Source: a virus. Taken from it: a stretch of 58,253 nucleotides of DNA. A program made the translations under genes and the position numbers. Positions 36,174 to 43,462 of the stretch are shown one piece after another. Numbering within the stretch: position 1 is the stretch's first letter; each line of letters opens with the position of its first letter. The stretch spans positions 1-58,253 of the IMG/VR virus record IMGVR_UViG_3300021962_000125; one strand, 5' to 3'. Under the pieces are notes generated by a model. It made no database searches. It worked only from the letters and a program-made list of their open reading frames with translations, and was not told the origin of the DNA.

Positions 36174-37187
36174 GTGGCATATATCTACTCAATCACCAAC
36201 CTTCAGAATAGCAAACTCTACGTCGGAAAGACTACGCAACCCAACCCATATGATAGATGGAAGCAACACCTACAGAACGCAAGAAGTAAGGATAATTTAG
36301 CAGAGAACAATTCATCTCACTCTATGCCTATTGTTCGTGCCATATGTAAGTACGGAGCAGACAACTTTAAGTTTAGAGTATTGGAAGAATGTAGCGATGA
36401 TAATGTTAATGAACGTGAAACCTTTTGGATAAACAAACTTGATACTTGTGGTAAGAATGGGTATAACATTACGTTAGGTGGTGATGGTGTAAAGAAACCA
36501 CAAAAGTATTGGGCAAATCATCCACATTCTAAAGCAGTGAGTTGTTATACATTAGAAGGTGAATGGGTTAGAGACTATGAGACTATGGGATTAGCAGCAA
36601 TAGATGTAAGCGGAAAGAAAAAAAGTTCACCTATTCGTTTTTGTATTAAAGGTGTTACATTTCAGGCATTTGGTTATAGATGGGCTTGGAAAGGTGAACA
36701 ACCTAAAGTAGTAGAAAAGAGAGTGAATGTTCGCGGTGTTGTGTATGGTATCAATCCAACATTAGGACGCAAAAAGATGTGGAAATCACAAGCAGATGCT
36801 GCAGAAGAAATAACTGGAAATCGTAAGAATAACTCTAATCTTTTACTTTCAATACGCAGTCCTGATAATAACAAATGGCAAGTAAATGGGTGGTATTTGT
36901 TTAGATCAAAACCAACAGATTGGAAACCAGCAACAAAGACAAGATCAACAGAACACTATAAAAAAGCAGCAGCAATATCAAATGAAAAAAGAAAGAAACC
37001 TGTCTATGGAGTGAATATTAAAACTGGCAAAATCGTAGAGTTTGAGAGTATGAGCGAAGCATCATTTTTTATCAAAGGTGAAGGAAACTACAAAGGAGTT
37101 GCTAACATCACCAACAACATTGAACGTATAAAGAATGGGCAAACTTGGTGCAATGCTTATGGTTACAGATGGTACGAAAAAGCATAA
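36174..37187 (+). CDS. GIY-YIG homing endonuclease with NUMOD-like repeats
   Basis: 337 residues on the strand opposite to all other genes. The N-terminal GIY-YIG nuclease shows YIYSITN and LYVGKTTQ, with an Arg near residue 28 (DRWKQH) and a Glu near residue 81 (NERETFW) as the expected catalytic pair. Three DNA-binding modules of the NUMOD kind follow (KAVSCYTLEGEWVRDYETMG, GVVYGINPTLGRKKMWKSQA, KPVYGVNIKTGKIVEFESMS). It starts on GTG. Free-standing relatives in T4 (Seg proteins) spread by cutting genomes that lack them. Its insertion next to the DnaA-box cluster suggests a recent arrival. Confidence 0.9.
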   Translation: MAYIYSITNLQNSKLYVGKTTQPNPYDRWKQHLQNARSKDNLAENNSSHSMPIVRAICKYGADNFKFRVLEECSDDNVNERETFWINKLDTCGKNGYNITLGGDGVKKPQKYWANHPHSKAVSCYTLEGEWVRDYETMGLAAIDVSGKKKSSPIRFCIKGVTFQAFGYRWAWKGEQPKVVEKRVNVRGVVYGINPTLGRKKMWKSQADAAEEITGNRKNNSNLLLSIRSPDNNKWQVNGWYLFRSKPTDWKPATKTRSTEHYKKAAAISNEKRKKPVYGVNIKTGKIVEFESMSEASFFIKGEGNYKGVANITNNIERIKNGQTWCNAYGYRWYEKA

Positions 37188-37209
37188 AAAAAGAGGGTGT
37201 AATCCCTCT
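37186..37209 (-). terminator. Rho-independent terminator of the leftward gene run
   Basis: AGAGGG (37192-37197) pairs with CCCTCT (37204-37209) and on the minus strand is followed by a run of T (37191-37186). It ends the transcript from 37214 upward and so shields the convergent GIY-YIG gene. Confidence 0.8.
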
Positions 37210-37213
37210 GTTG

Positions 37214-37339
37214 TTATTGATTCTCAACTGCAAAAGATTCGATCCCATTCACTATTCGATTCCCTAGATTTGCTATCCCATTGAATCCAACTGTTGAAAG
37301 AATGATACCAACGACTACACCTATAAAGAACTTTGACAT
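37214..37339 (-). CDS. 41-residue single-pass membrane protein
   Basis: MSKFFIGVVVGIILSTVGFN forms one N-terminal membrane helix or an uncleaved signal anchor, followed by a short polar tail. Such tiny membrane proteins recur in cyanophages. Its ATG overlaps the upstream stop (TAATG). The function is unknown. Confidence 0.78.
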   Translation of the reverse strand: MSKFFIGVVVGIILSTVGFNGIANLGNRIVNGIESFAVENQ

Positions 37340-37470
37340 TATACTAGGTGAGCAGGACTACCACAAGAAAGATAAAACTCAACCATCCTCTTTGCTTCAT
37401 CTAATGTAGAGAATGATTGCTCTCTCCACTGTTGCTGATACGGTGTAAAGTAACGGATCTTGAACATCAT
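37339..37470 (-). CDS. 43-residue protein ending CGSPAHLV
   Basis: MFKIRYFTPYQQQWREQSFS followed by LDEAKRMVEFYLSCGSPAHL, a small conserved cyanophage family. The ATG overlaps the upstream TGA (ATGA); a second ATG follows at once. The function is unknown. Confidence 0.8.
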   Translation of the reverse strand: MMFKIRYFTPYQQQWREQSFSTLDEAKRMVEFYLSCGSPAHLV

Positions 37471-37649
37471 TTTGTTGAATAAAGACAGGAACTAACTTTA
37501 CCTGGAGTTGCGATAACTTGTCCTCCTTTCTCTATACATTGTGCTTCTACTTGTGTATTTCTAACATTGATAATACCAAGAAGAAGTAAGAGAAAAAGAA
37601 TACCTCCAATAATGATGATTACGTTCATTTGGAGTTGTTCTTTGTTCAT
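37467..37649 (-). CDS. Single-pass membrane protein, 60 residues
   Basis: A short polar N-terminus precedes the helix VIIIIGGILFLLLLLGII; the exposed tail has two cysteines (CIEKGG, SSCLYS) that could form a disulfide if outside. An alternative start is the ATG at residue 8. It is coupled to both neighbours. The function is unknown. Confidence 0.75.
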   Translation of the reverse strand: MNKEQLQMNVIIIIGGILFLLLLLGIINVRNTQVEAQCIEKGGQVIATPGKVSSCLYSTK

Positions 37650-37655
37650 AAGATT

Positions 37656-37970
37656 TCAGTTCAAACGCATACCAGAGAAGAAAGGAAGTGGACCACCTTC
37701 ATAGTTAATGAACCATTGACCTTTCTTCTGGAAGACATACTCATCTCCACAGCCGTGTGCTTGAAGAAGTGCATTAAGACGCGATTTTGTGGTGTTTGAT
37801 TGATACCCACCATCGAACAATTCGATCCAGGTTTCGCCAATTCGGGCAATCAAATTACCGTACAGAAAGACATCACTGGAGTTGGTATAGTTGATGACTT
37901 CAGTGTTATCTTTCTTCCAATCCTTTTGATTCAGGATTGCATCATTCATTTGCTTTTCGATGACTCGCAT
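37656..37970 (-). CDS. Conserved protein MRVIEKQMNDAI (104 residues)
   Basis: The N-terminus MRVIEKQMNDAILNQKDWKK, the block IARIGETWIELFDGGYQSNT and TKSRLNALLQAHG make a compact alpha-beta protein seen in many cyanobacterial phages. It is the first gene after element copy 3 (22 bases). It is probably early. The function is unknown. Confidence 0.85.
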   Translation of the reverse strand: MRVIEKQMNDAILNQKDWKKDNTEVINYTNSSDVFLYGNLIARIGETWIELFDGGYQSNTTKSRLNALLQAHGCGDEYVFQKKGQWFINYEGGPLPFFSGMRLN

Positions 37971-37991
37971 TGTGCTTTGTGTGTTGCTTAT

Positions 37992-38020
37992 ACTACTGAT
38001 GCACTTTCAAGGGCCCAGTT
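37992..38020 (-). repeat. GGGCCC intercistronic element, copy 3
   Basis: Consensus copy. The TATAAG that follows the core is 22-25 bases before the ATG at 37970. The upstream gene's TGA lies at its right edge. Confidence 0.95.
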
Positions 38021-38191
38021 TCAATCAGTGATAACATAAGATCCTTCAACACTACAAAACTCCATCAAATAATAATCAAGGTTAATACCTAATTCATCAG
38101 CAACGGGATAACATTCTTCATATTGTTCTTGTGAAAGAATAAAGTAATTCGTCTCAATCTTTGTCAATTTGTCCACCTTTGATTTCGACAT
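38021..38191 (-). CDS. 56-residue acidic protein
   Basis: MSKSKVDKLTKIETNYFILS, then EQYEECYPVADELGINLDYY. I use the ATG at 38191; the longer reading would run through the neighbouring gene in another frame. It overlaps that gene by 38 bases. The function is unknown. Confidence 0.68.
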   Translation of the reverse strand: MSKSKVDKLTKIETNYFILSQEQYEECYPVADELGINLDYYLMEFCSVEGSYVITD

Positions 38192-38303
38192 TTTCAAGAA
38201 CGGTAACAATTTGATTCGTCGGAGTAAGGTAGTCAATCTGAAGAACATTCGGTGCGATTTCAGTAGAGCCAATGATCGCAGATGCAAGGAGAAGTTCAAT
38301 CAT
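38154..38303 (-). CDS. 49-residue small protein (MIELLLASAIIGSTEIAP)
   Basis: A short hydrophobic N-terminus (LLLASAIIG) precedes a beta-rich body (VLQIDYLTPTNQIVTVLENV). This could be a weak signal sequence. A similar small family is present in other cyanophages as I recall. Overlaps the next gene by 38 bases. Confidence 0.75.
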   Translation of the reverse strand: MIELLLASAIIGSTEIAPNVLQIDYLTPTNQIVTVLENVEIKGGQIDKD

Positions 38304-38305
38304 AA

Positions 38306-38536
38306 TCAGTCGAAACGTGAAGAAAGATCAGGACCAGGATTTTCGAGATGTGCTACACTATCGGCAACAGATTCTTGAGAAAGTGCAAACTGAACCTTTT
38401 TTCCATTGTAGTAAATGTCAAAGACAGATTGCACATAAGGTGTTAGATTACCTTCAGAATCCCAGGCATTTCGTGTATGTGAAGTCTCAACGATTTGGTA
38501 GACTTTAGAGGTGAGAGGTGAAACGTAAGTGCTCAT
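38306..38536 (-). CDS. 76-residue conserved protein directly abutting element copy 4
   Basis: MSTYVSPLTSKVYQIVETSH, then VFDIYYNGKKVQFALSQE. There is no other Met in the protein, so the ATG at 38536 must be the start, and it is flush with the repeat: the T of TAGT is the base before ATG. No Shine-Dalgarno is visible. The function is unknown. Confidence 0.78.
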   Translation of the reverse strand: MSTYVSPLTSKVYQIVETSHTRNAWDSEGNLTPYVQSVFDIYYNGKKVQFALSQESVADSVAHLENPGPDLSSRFD

Positions 38537-38565
38537 ACTACTACTGCACTTTCAAGGGCCCAGTT
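38537..38565 (-). repeat. GGGCCC intercistronic element, copy 4
   Basis: Variant with GCAGTAGTAGT after the core. It overlaps the 3' end of the upstream gene, supplying its last residues and its TAG stop, and abuts the next ATG. Confidence 0.95.
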
Positions 38566-38777
38566 GTTACACTTTCAATCATTTCATTCACATATTCTTC
38601 GTCATAGAACTGCGAAATCTCTTCGATTAACTCTTCTGGAAGTGAGAAGTCGCGGCGGATGTTTTCTTCAATCGTTTCGCTTGCAAATTGTACCAAACTG
38701 TCGAGGTCCATACCATCAACAATCGACTCAACGTAGATTGCAAGCAGTTTATCGTATTGGTCTTGAGTAAGTTCCAT
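38541..38777 (-). CDS. Acidic helical protein whose C-terminus is encoded by the repeat
   Basis: 78 residues from the ATG at 38777 (MELTQDQYDKLLAIYVESIV). Strongly acidic and helical. The last residues, TTGPLKVQ, are translated from element copy 4, so here the usual stop before the element has been lost. The function is unknown. Confidence 0.72.
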   Translation of the reverse strand: MELTQDQYDKLLAIYVESIVDGMDLDSLVQFASETIEENIRRDFSLPEELIEEISQFYDEEYVNEMIESVTTGPLKVQ

Positions 38778-38803
38778 TTTGTTTGAGAAATTGGGGAGGG
38801 AAA

Positions 38804-39025
38804 TCATTGAATAACAGTGTTCACATTCGGGTCAAAAGTAACTTCAGAGATCACATCAAAATCATCAGTCATCTTGACATAATTCCAGAGAGTGTCAGTC
38901 TCATCATCTACATTTTCCTGATAAAGGTGAATGAAACCGTTCTCATCTTGCTTTACATATGCACCATCATAATTCTCATCATCGAATACATAACCAGATG
39001 CAATCAGTGCTTCAATGAAAGTCAT
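38804..39025 (-). CDS. 73-residue acidic protein
   Basis: From the ATG at 39025: MTFIEALIASGYVFDDENYD, then WNYVKMTDDFDVISEVTFDP. An earlier GTG exists. Acidic alpha-beta protein with no recognised domain. Confidence 0.72.
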   Translation of the reverse strand: MTFIEALIASGYVFDDENYDGAYVKQDENGFIHLYQENVDDETDTLWNYVKMTDDFDVISEVTFDPNVNTVIQ

Positions 39026-39030
39026 AATCT

Positions 39031-39192
39031 TCACCAGTTAATGAGTGTAGCAATGTTCCCAAGTTTATTCTGTTCGTCTACAATCTCCATCGCGTGATTG
39101 TATGTCTTGACGGAAATGTAACGTGCTTTTCCTCTTGTCTCTGGAAACAGATTCAGTTTGTCAATGATACGAACTGTGTTGGTATGTTTCAT
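39031..39192 (-). CDS. 53-residue basic protein
   Basis: MKHTNTVRIIDKLNLFPETR, then KARYISVKTYNHAMEIVDEQ. Small alpha-beta protein that overlaps the next upstream gene by 4 bases (ATGA). The function is unknown. Confidence 0.72.
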   Translation of the reverse strand: MKHTNTVRIIDKLNLFPETRGKARYISVKTYNHAMEIVDEQNKLGNIATLINW

Positions 39193-39428
39193 TTCAGAAC
39201 GTGGCGATAATCAAGAGATTTGATGCACCAACCATAGGCAGTTGTAATCTCTTCAACTAAATCATCCTCATCATCTGCCTCCCAGATTTGACCGATTGTT
39301 GCTTGAGTGACATAATCAAACTCCAAGAATCCATCACATTCTGCATCGTGTTCTGGGGATTGAGGATCACCACAATAGGGACACTCATCATCAAAATCAA
39401 ACTCAATATCAGTAACTTGGAATTGCAT
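39189..39428 (-). CDS. Small protein with a CPYCGDP..HDAEC cluster
   Basis: 79 residues from the ATG at 39428, which overlaps the upstream stop (TGATG). ECPYCGDPQSPEHDAEC supplies three Cys and one His, enough for one zinc site. The rest is acidic. Possibly a small zinc protein modulating a host enzyme; no function is known. Confidence 0.78.
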   Translation of the reverse strand: MQFQVTDIEFDFDDECPYCGDPQSPEHDAECDGFLEFDYVTQATIGQIWEADDEDDLVEEITTAYGWCIKSLDYRHVLK

Positions 39429-39694
39429 CAAACTGCACCTGCCATAAAGTTGTATTCTTGCACCAGGTTAATGTTATCACCAGTGATCACATATTCAAGT
39501 GCCAGGCGATCATCAATCTCACGTTGTGCATCTTTTTTGGTCAGACACTTTTGAGAGATCGTATCAATACCCTTCCAAGAAAGAACCTTGAGAGTGTAGT
39601 TGGAACAATCCTCAATCGGATAGAAACCGACGATCATTGTACCGTCTTTAGACTGAAGCGTAGGAAACTCAATCATCGTAGGAGTGGTGTTCAT
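39428..39694 (-). CDS. 88-residue protein abutting element copy 5
   Basis: MNTTPTMIEFPTLQSKDGTM, VGFYPIEDCSNYTLKVLSWK, then a helical KKDAQREIDDRLALEYV. The first ATG is flush with the repeat; a second ATG at residue 7 is an alternative. The function is unknown. Confidence 0.75.
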   Translation of the reverse strand: MNTTPTMIEFPTLQSKDGTMIVGFYPIEDCSNYTLKVLSWKGIDTISQKCLTKKDAQREIDDRLALEYVITGDNINLVQEYNFMAGAV

Positions 39695-39723
39695 ACTACT
39701 GATGCACTTTCAAGGGCCCAGTT
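39695..39723 (-). repeat. GGGCCC intercistronic element, copy 5
   Basis: Consensus copy, flush with the ATG at 39694. The upstream stop TGA is 4 bases to its right. Confidence 0.95.
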
Positions 39724-39727
39724 TGAA

Positions 39728-39907
39728 TCAGAGACCGTTAATGTAGTCAGCAAGTGCATCTTTGTACTCTTTTTCAGTCTCAAAGATGCGACCGTGAATG
39801 TTGAGAGGAAACTTCTTCTCAACACCTGCAGCTGCTACCATTCGGCAGTCTGCTTCATCGTAACCCATTTCAATCAGGTTTTGAACGTAAGGATTGTAGT
39901 TTGTCAT
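39728..39907 (-). CDS. 59-residue protein between element copies 5 and 6
   Basis: MTNYNPYVQNLIEMGYDEAD, then GRIFETEKEYKDALADYING. A single gene bracketed by two copies of the repeat, so it has the form of a one-gene cassette. The function is unknown. Confidence 0.75.
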   Translation of the reverse strand: MTNYNPYVQNLIEMGYDEADCRMVAAAGVEKKFPLNIHGRIFETEKEYKDALADYINGL

Positions 39908-39936
39908 ACTACTGATGCACTTTCAAGGGCCCAATT
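39908..39936 (-). repeat. GGGCCC intercistronic element, copy 6
   Basis: Flush with the ATG at 39907. The last bases (AATT) run into the upstream gene's TAA. Confidence 0.95.
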
Positions 39937-40078
39937 ACTTGAACGTTGCATTAACTCCAACAATTTTAGCAGTCGGGTTTCTGATTTGTGCAGTTTCGCG
40001 GGCATCTTTCGGAGAGTTAGCATACACTTCCTCTTTGAAGACTTTGCCGCCCACGTATAATTGTACTTCATATTTCAT
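39935..40078 (-). CDS. 47-residue beta-rich protein
   Basis: MKYEVQLYVGGKVFKEEVYA, then KDARETAQIRNPTAKIVGVN. This strand-helix-strand layout is common in small cyanophage proteins. It overlaps its upstream neighbour by 4 bases. The function is unknown. Confidence 0.78.
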   Translation of the reverse strand: MKYEVQLYVGGKVFKEEVYANSPKDARETAQIRNPTAKIVGVNATFK

Positions 40079-40266
40079 AGTGTTTGAAACTCCTGTGCTT
40101 CTTTGATGTTAGAATCGAAAAACTTTTGCAGAATGGAACTGATCACAGGTTGCCATTCTTTATCTTTAATTAGGTCACGATTTTGTGCTTCAACAAGAAA
40201 CTTAAGGATGCAAGTCTCTTCATTAGCAGTGAACTTAACACGAGTGAATGTGTAACCGTCAGTCAT
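40075..40266 (-). CDS. 63-residue helical protein
   Basis: MTDGYTFTRVKFTANEETCI, then QPVISSILQKFFDSNIKEAQ. The ATG at 40266 overlaps the upstream TGA (TGATG). No domain recognised. Confidence 0.72.
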   Translation of the reverse strand: MTDGYTFTRVKFTANEETCILKFLVEAQNRDLIKDKEWQPVISSILQKFFDSNIKEAQEFQTL

Positions 40267-40424
40267 CAATCATCTCCGAAGTTATTAACAAGAAAGTCCT
40301 CAAGTTCACAAAGTTCCACCTCATCCAAGGAGGAAATGTAGTTGTGCAAAGTATCTACCAAGACCCCATTATTCTTTTGGCAGGTTTCATACAGAAACTC
40401 AAAAAGTTGCGTTTTGTTAGTCAT
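40266..40424 (-). CDS. 52-residue acidic protein
   Basis: MTNKTQLFEFLYETCQKNNG, then SSLDEVELCELEDFLVNNFG. Helical and acidic. No domain recognised. Confidence 0.7.
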   Translation of the reverse strand: MTNKTQLFEFLYETCQKNNGVLVDTLHNYISSLDEVELCELEDFLVNNFGDD

Positions 40425-40426
40425 AA

Positions 40427-40708
40427 TCAAACCAGAGAAAGTTCAGGGGCAGGTTCTACCTTAAATGTACCAAGTCGGTTGCAAGTAATACTCACAGCGT
40501 GAGCAGGAGCACCGAGTTCATCAACAACTTCCCACCAATCTTCACCCTCTTCAATGACAACATATCCGAAAGTTCCAGGTTGAGAGAGTTGACGACGACC
40601 ACACTGTTTGGCATCATTTACATCATCAAATCGTTGCTTACGATTAAACCAACCGTTTCGTGCAACATCATCAGAAGGACCGAAAGTAATGCAAAGAAAG
40701 TTAGACAT
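40427..40708 (-). CDS. 93-residue protein
   Basis: MSNFLCITFGPSDDVARNGW, FDDVNDAKQCGRRQ, GTFGYVVIEEGEDWWEVVDE. Looks like a compact alpha-beta fold. Preceded and followed by 2-base gaps in the run of early genes. The function is unknown. Confidence 0.75.
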   Translation of the reverse strand: MSNFLCITFGPSDDVARNGWFNRKQRFDDVNDAKQCGRRQLSQPGTFGYVVIEEGEDWWEVVDELGAPAHAVSITCNRLGTFKVEPAPELSLV

Positions 40709-40710
40709 AA

Positions 40711-40980
40711 TCAGTTAGCGTACAGTGGGAGTTTCTTACGGAGACGGATTGAATCATCAATCACCTCACCAATCTGTTCGTAAATGTAGTCGGAACCGCC
40801 TACATCAGCGAGCACATCTTGAGTGAAAAGAGAAGAAAAATACTTCTCTTGATTGTCTTCACCATCAAACTCAACAACATCGTGTTGAGTGAATACAAAC
40901 GCAGCACAGGGAGCGTTCTCACCTTGTACCTCAATCATTTGGTTGATAGAGTCACGAAGTTCAGAAAGTGTGCGGTACAT
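40711..40980 (-). CDS. 89-residue conserved early protein
   Basis: MYRTLSELRDSINQMIEVQG, CAAFVFTQHDVVEFD, then a helical C-terminus YIYEQIGEVIDDSIRLRKKL. The family recurs among cyanophages as I remember. The function is unknown. Confidence 0.78.
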   Translation of the reverse strand: MYRTLSELRDSINQMIEVQGENAPCAAFVFTQHDVVEFDGEDNQEKYFSSLFTQDVLADVGGSDYIYEQIGEVIDDSIRLRKKLPLYAN

Positions 40981-40982
40981 AA

Positions 40983-41126
40983 TCAGTTTTTGTTGCGAGG
41001 GTTAATGTCAATTAAGCGGTCAAGTGCTTCACCAATCGTAGAGCGAACTTGCTCATCTTTCAGTGATACTTGCTCATACACTTCGTAAAGGGAAATGTAA
41101 ATGTCGTCCCATTGAGTTTGTGTCAT
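40983..41126 (-). CDS. 47-residue helical protein
   Basis: From the ATG at 41126: MTQTQWDDIYISLYEVYEQV, then RSTIGEALDRLIDINPRNKN. The longer reading overlaps the upstream gene and is unlikely. The function is unknown. Confidence 0.7.
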   Translation of the reverse strand: MTQTQWDDIYISLYEVYEQVSLKDEQVRSTIGEALDRLIDINPRNKN

Positions 41127-41128
41127 AA

Positions 41129-41368
41129 TCAGGCAGGAAGAATACAGAAAGTGCCACACCAGTTGCGAACCCATTGTAGAGTTTCGTAGTAAGATGTGCG
41201 CGGATTGCTCATCTCCATTGTAGAACCATTGCGGGGATTGTGTGCAACGGCAACAAAGAGATTATCGCACTCTTTATCAGTGATCTGCTCAATCCACATT
41301 TGATTGACTTTGCCTTCCTTCCAATCGGTGTGGTAGGAGTAGACTTCGGAAACGATGGTGTTGCTCAT
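41129..41368 (-). CDS. 79-residue protein abutting element copy 7
   Basis: MSNTIVSEVYSYHTDWKEGK, then FVAVAHNPRNGSTMEMSNPR and an aromatic C-terminus WVRNWCG. The next Met is residue 24, so the ATG flush with the repeat is the likely start. The function is unknown. Confidence 0.75.
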   Translation of the reverse strand: MSNTIVSEVYSYHTDWKEGKVNQMWIEQITDKECDNLFVAVAHNPRNGSTMEMSNPRTSYYETLQWVRNWCGTFCILPA

Positions 41369-41397
41369 ACTACTGATGCACTTTCAAGGGCCCAGTT
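41369..41397 (-). repeat. GGGCCC intercistronic element, copy 7
   Basis: Consensus copy, flush with the ATG at 41368. Confidence 0.95.
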
Positions 41398-41401
41398 TCA
41401 A

Positions 41402-41656
41402 TCACCAGCGGCCTTGTTGGATGAGAATCTTTTTGATTTCAGTATAAATGAACTGACGAAGTTTAGTGTCGGTAGTGTTATCAAAAGCATAATAAAGACG
41501 ATTCAAATACTCATTCTGTGTGACACCAATGTTACCATCACCACCGATCTCATTGAGTGAGGAACCTGCTTTAGCTTTGGGTTTTCCCCAATTCCCAGTT
41601 ATGCGACCTTCAGTACGAAGTTTAGGGCGAATCTTTGAGAGGTTAGAGTAAGTCAT
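41402..41656 (-). CDS. 84-residue basic protein
   Basis: MTYSNLSKIRPKLRTEGRIT, GNWGKPKAKAGSSLNEIGGD, then a helix LRQFIYTEIKKILIQQGRW. Its flexible basic start and helical end suggest nucleic-acid contact, but this is inference. The ATG overlaps the upstream stop (ATGA). Confidence 0.73.
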   Translation of the reverse strand: MTYSNLSKIRPKLRTEGRITGNWGKPKAKAGSSLNEIGGDGNIGVTQNEYLNRLYYAFDNTTDTKLRQFIYTEIKKILIQQGRW

Positions 41657-41826
41657 TCATCCTCCTCATAAGGGAACATTTCATCATACTCTTCATCAGT
41701 CAGAGTAAGATACTGAACATTAGCATTCTTGTGTTCTTCAGCATACATTAACTGATAATGAGCGAAAGAAGAAGGGTCAGAACTAGCAAACTCTAACAGA
41801 CCATCAACAAAACAAAGGTAGTTCAT
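41653..41826 (-). CDS. 57-residue acidic protein
   Basis: MNYLCFVDGLLEFASSDPSS, then LTLTDEEYDEMFPYEEDE. Very acidic C-terminus. It is coupled by ATGA overlaps on both sides. The function is unknown. Confidence 0.72.
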   Translation of the reverse strand: MNYLCFVDGLLEFASSDPSSFAHYQLMYAEEHKNANVQYLTLTDEEYDEMFPYEEDE

Positions 41827-42254
41827 TTTGCGTACAAATAACCACCCGACCAGTCTGCGTTCTCCAGCAGATATTCACGATCTTTAATCAATCGCAGATC
41901 GTAGCGAACACCTTTGGCAGGAGATTTCCAAGTGGCAGACTTATACACTTCGCCAGTGTTCTTGTCAACGAAGCAATGAACACTACGCGATCCACCACCA
42001 CTCACAAAGATGACTTTATGATACTTTTTACCAGTCTCAATGGTATAATCAATGTCGCACTTGCCAGACTTGAGTTCATCAATCTTGCGCTGATGATACT
42101 CTTGATTGTCAACATCATTCACGAACTTTTGATGACCGCGAATAGAATACTCACGATAATTGTCCTTCAGTGCTTCAATCAGCAGCAGAGTATTCTTGAG
42201 GACATTCTCTGCAATGGTTTGTTGTGCCTGTGCTTGCATTGTAGTTGTGCTCAT
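41823..42254 (-). CDS. 143-residue conserved protein (GSRSVHCFVDKNTGEVYK)
   Basis: A helical N-terminal half (TIAENVLKNTLLLIEALKDN) leads into a beta half with SRSVHCFVDKNTGEVYK and WKSPAKGVRYDLRL. The second motif recurs in many cyanophage proteins of unknown function. The start is flush with element copy 8; an ATG at residue 6 is an alternative. Confidence 0.83.
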   Translation of the reverse strand: MSTTTMQAQAQQTIAENVLKNTLLLIEALKDNYREYSIRGHQKFVNDVDNQEYHQRKIDELKSGKCDIDYTIETGKKYHKVIFVSGGGSRSVHCFVDKNTGEVYKSATWKSPAKGVRYDLRLIKDREYLLENADWSGGYLYAK

Positions 42255-42283
42255 ACTATGGATGCAGTTTCAAGGGCCCAGTT
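42255..42283 (-). repeat. GGGCCC intercistronic element, copy 8
   Basis: Variant with GAAACTGC in the core and CATAGTAT after it; flush with the ATG at 42254. Confidence 0.93.
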
Positions 42284-42287
42284 ACAT

Positions 42288-43199
42288 TCACCAATTCTTT
42301 TGGAGTGTAAAGTTTTGACGACTAAACTCTTCACGGTTCACGATCTTGTATGATCCAAACTTGTTAGTCATTACATACCCTTCGTGATCGCTTAATTCTC
42401 CATCAATCTCACACGAAATATCGGTGTCAGACTCAATGAAGAAGAACAAATCCATCTTGATAGACTCAACCAACTTCCACAAACGCAGCAGGTTGATGTC
42501 AACATCATAATTTTCTGCAATCTCGTGCTCGCAGACCTCCTTACCCTCACGAATGTAGGAATTGATGACTTTTTTGAGTTCTGCTGCTTGTTTGTCACTC
42601 ACAAACGTGCAAAGCGTGCTCATTTGCTTTGCAAACTTGCAGAAGTCTTCAATATCATCACGATGTGGGCAAATAGATGCTTCAGGTTGCACCCATTTCA
42701 CATCCAGGGTATCAACAAACTGTTTGCTGATAGGATGTGCAACAGCATTGCGAAGATCATCCTCACAATCATACTCGGTGTGAGGTGCAATGATTACACT
42801 TTGCTCAATCACCTCATTGAACTTGTAAGTGATCGTATTGGGGCGATAAGTATCACTCCCAGCAAAACCAATAAAATCACCTTGATAGACATAATTTGTG
42901 CGAGGTAGACTATCAAAGCAAGCGTGAAGAATAGACGCAACTTTGCCCTGATGGTTCGCATCAATTTCATCGTGAGAATGATTGATTTTGATCTTTACTT
43001 TATTGAACACAGATTTGGTGCCCACAAAGAACTTACCATTTGCAGGATTGCGACCCCACACAATAGCAGGAGCACCATCAATCTTTACACTGATGCTAGA
43101 GTTTGCTTCGTGCATCCAATCAAGCACGCTCAAGTTTCCAGTCAAAACTTCATCTTCAGGATGCTCAAGGTGTTTGTTTTGCATTGGTTGCTTACTCAT
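42288..43199 (-). CDS. Nucleotidyltransferase/ligase-like protein with KIDG motif (DUF6267-like)
   Basis: 303 residues. NKHLEHPEDEVLTG and SVKIDGAPAIVWGRNPANGK place a KxDG motif (Lys39-Gly42), the adenylated-lysine motif I of DNA/RNA ligases and capping enzymes. KFFVGTKSVFNK follows as a candidate motif III region, and a late EGYVMTNKFGSYKIV segment resembles motifs IV-V (EG...K). Related proteins in cyanophages are labelled hypothetical (I recall DUF6267). It may be an RNA repair ligase-like enzyme, but the full motif set needs structure-based confirmation. The ATG at residue 6 (43184) is the likelier start by homology. Confidence 0.8.
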   Translation of the reverse strand: MSKQPMQNKHLEHPEDEVLTGNLSVLDWMHEANSSISVKIDGAPAIVWGRNPANGKFFVGTKSVFNKVKIKINHSHDEIDANHQGKVASILHACFDSLPRTNYVYQGDFIGFAGSDTYRPNTITYKFNEVIEQSVIIAPHTEYDCEDDLRNAVAHPISKQFVDTLDVKWVQPEASICPHRDDIEDFCKFAKQMSTLCTFVSDKQAAELKKVINSYIREGKEVCEHEIAENYDVDINLLRLWKLVESIKMDLFFFIESDTDISCEIDGELSDHEGYVMTNKFGSYKIVNREEFSRQNFTLQKNW

Positions 43200-43228
43200 A
43201 CTACAGATGCACTTTCAAGGGCCCAGTA
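43200..43228 (-). repeat. GGGCCC intercistronic element, copy 9
   Basis: Core intact, ATCTGTAGTAT after it; flush with the first ATG of the KIDG gene. Confidence 0.95.
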
Positions 43229-43432
43229 TCAAACTTGCATCAGTTTAGCAAGACGATTGCGAATATCAAAGAGTTCCATTTCATCCATATCTACATCATC
43301 AAGACCAACAGGAGCGAACTCTCCAAGATTTACACTTCCATCTTGCATAATAGGGGCATAATACAACTCATCGCCATCTTCTTGCGACAGAGTATAAACA
43401 CAACTGTGACCAGGAACAGTGAGAAAAATCAT
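43229..43432 (-). CDS. 67-residue acidic protein
   Basis: From the ATG at 43432: MIFLTVPGHSCVYTLSQEDG, then PVGLDDVDMDEMELFDIRNR. The longer reading would cross the hairpin upstream. Acidic with a helical end. The function is unknown. Confidence 0.7.
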   Translation of the reverse strand: MIFLTVPGHSCVYTLSQEDGDELYYAPIMQDGSVNLGEFAPVGLDDVDMDEMELFDIRNRLAKLMQV

Positions 43433-43462
43433 TGGAGTTTTTAGGAACAAAGGTACAATAAA

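Noticed and set aside
42392-42598. Minus-strand frame within the KIDG gene
   Set aside because: Out-of-frame shadow of a conserved protein.
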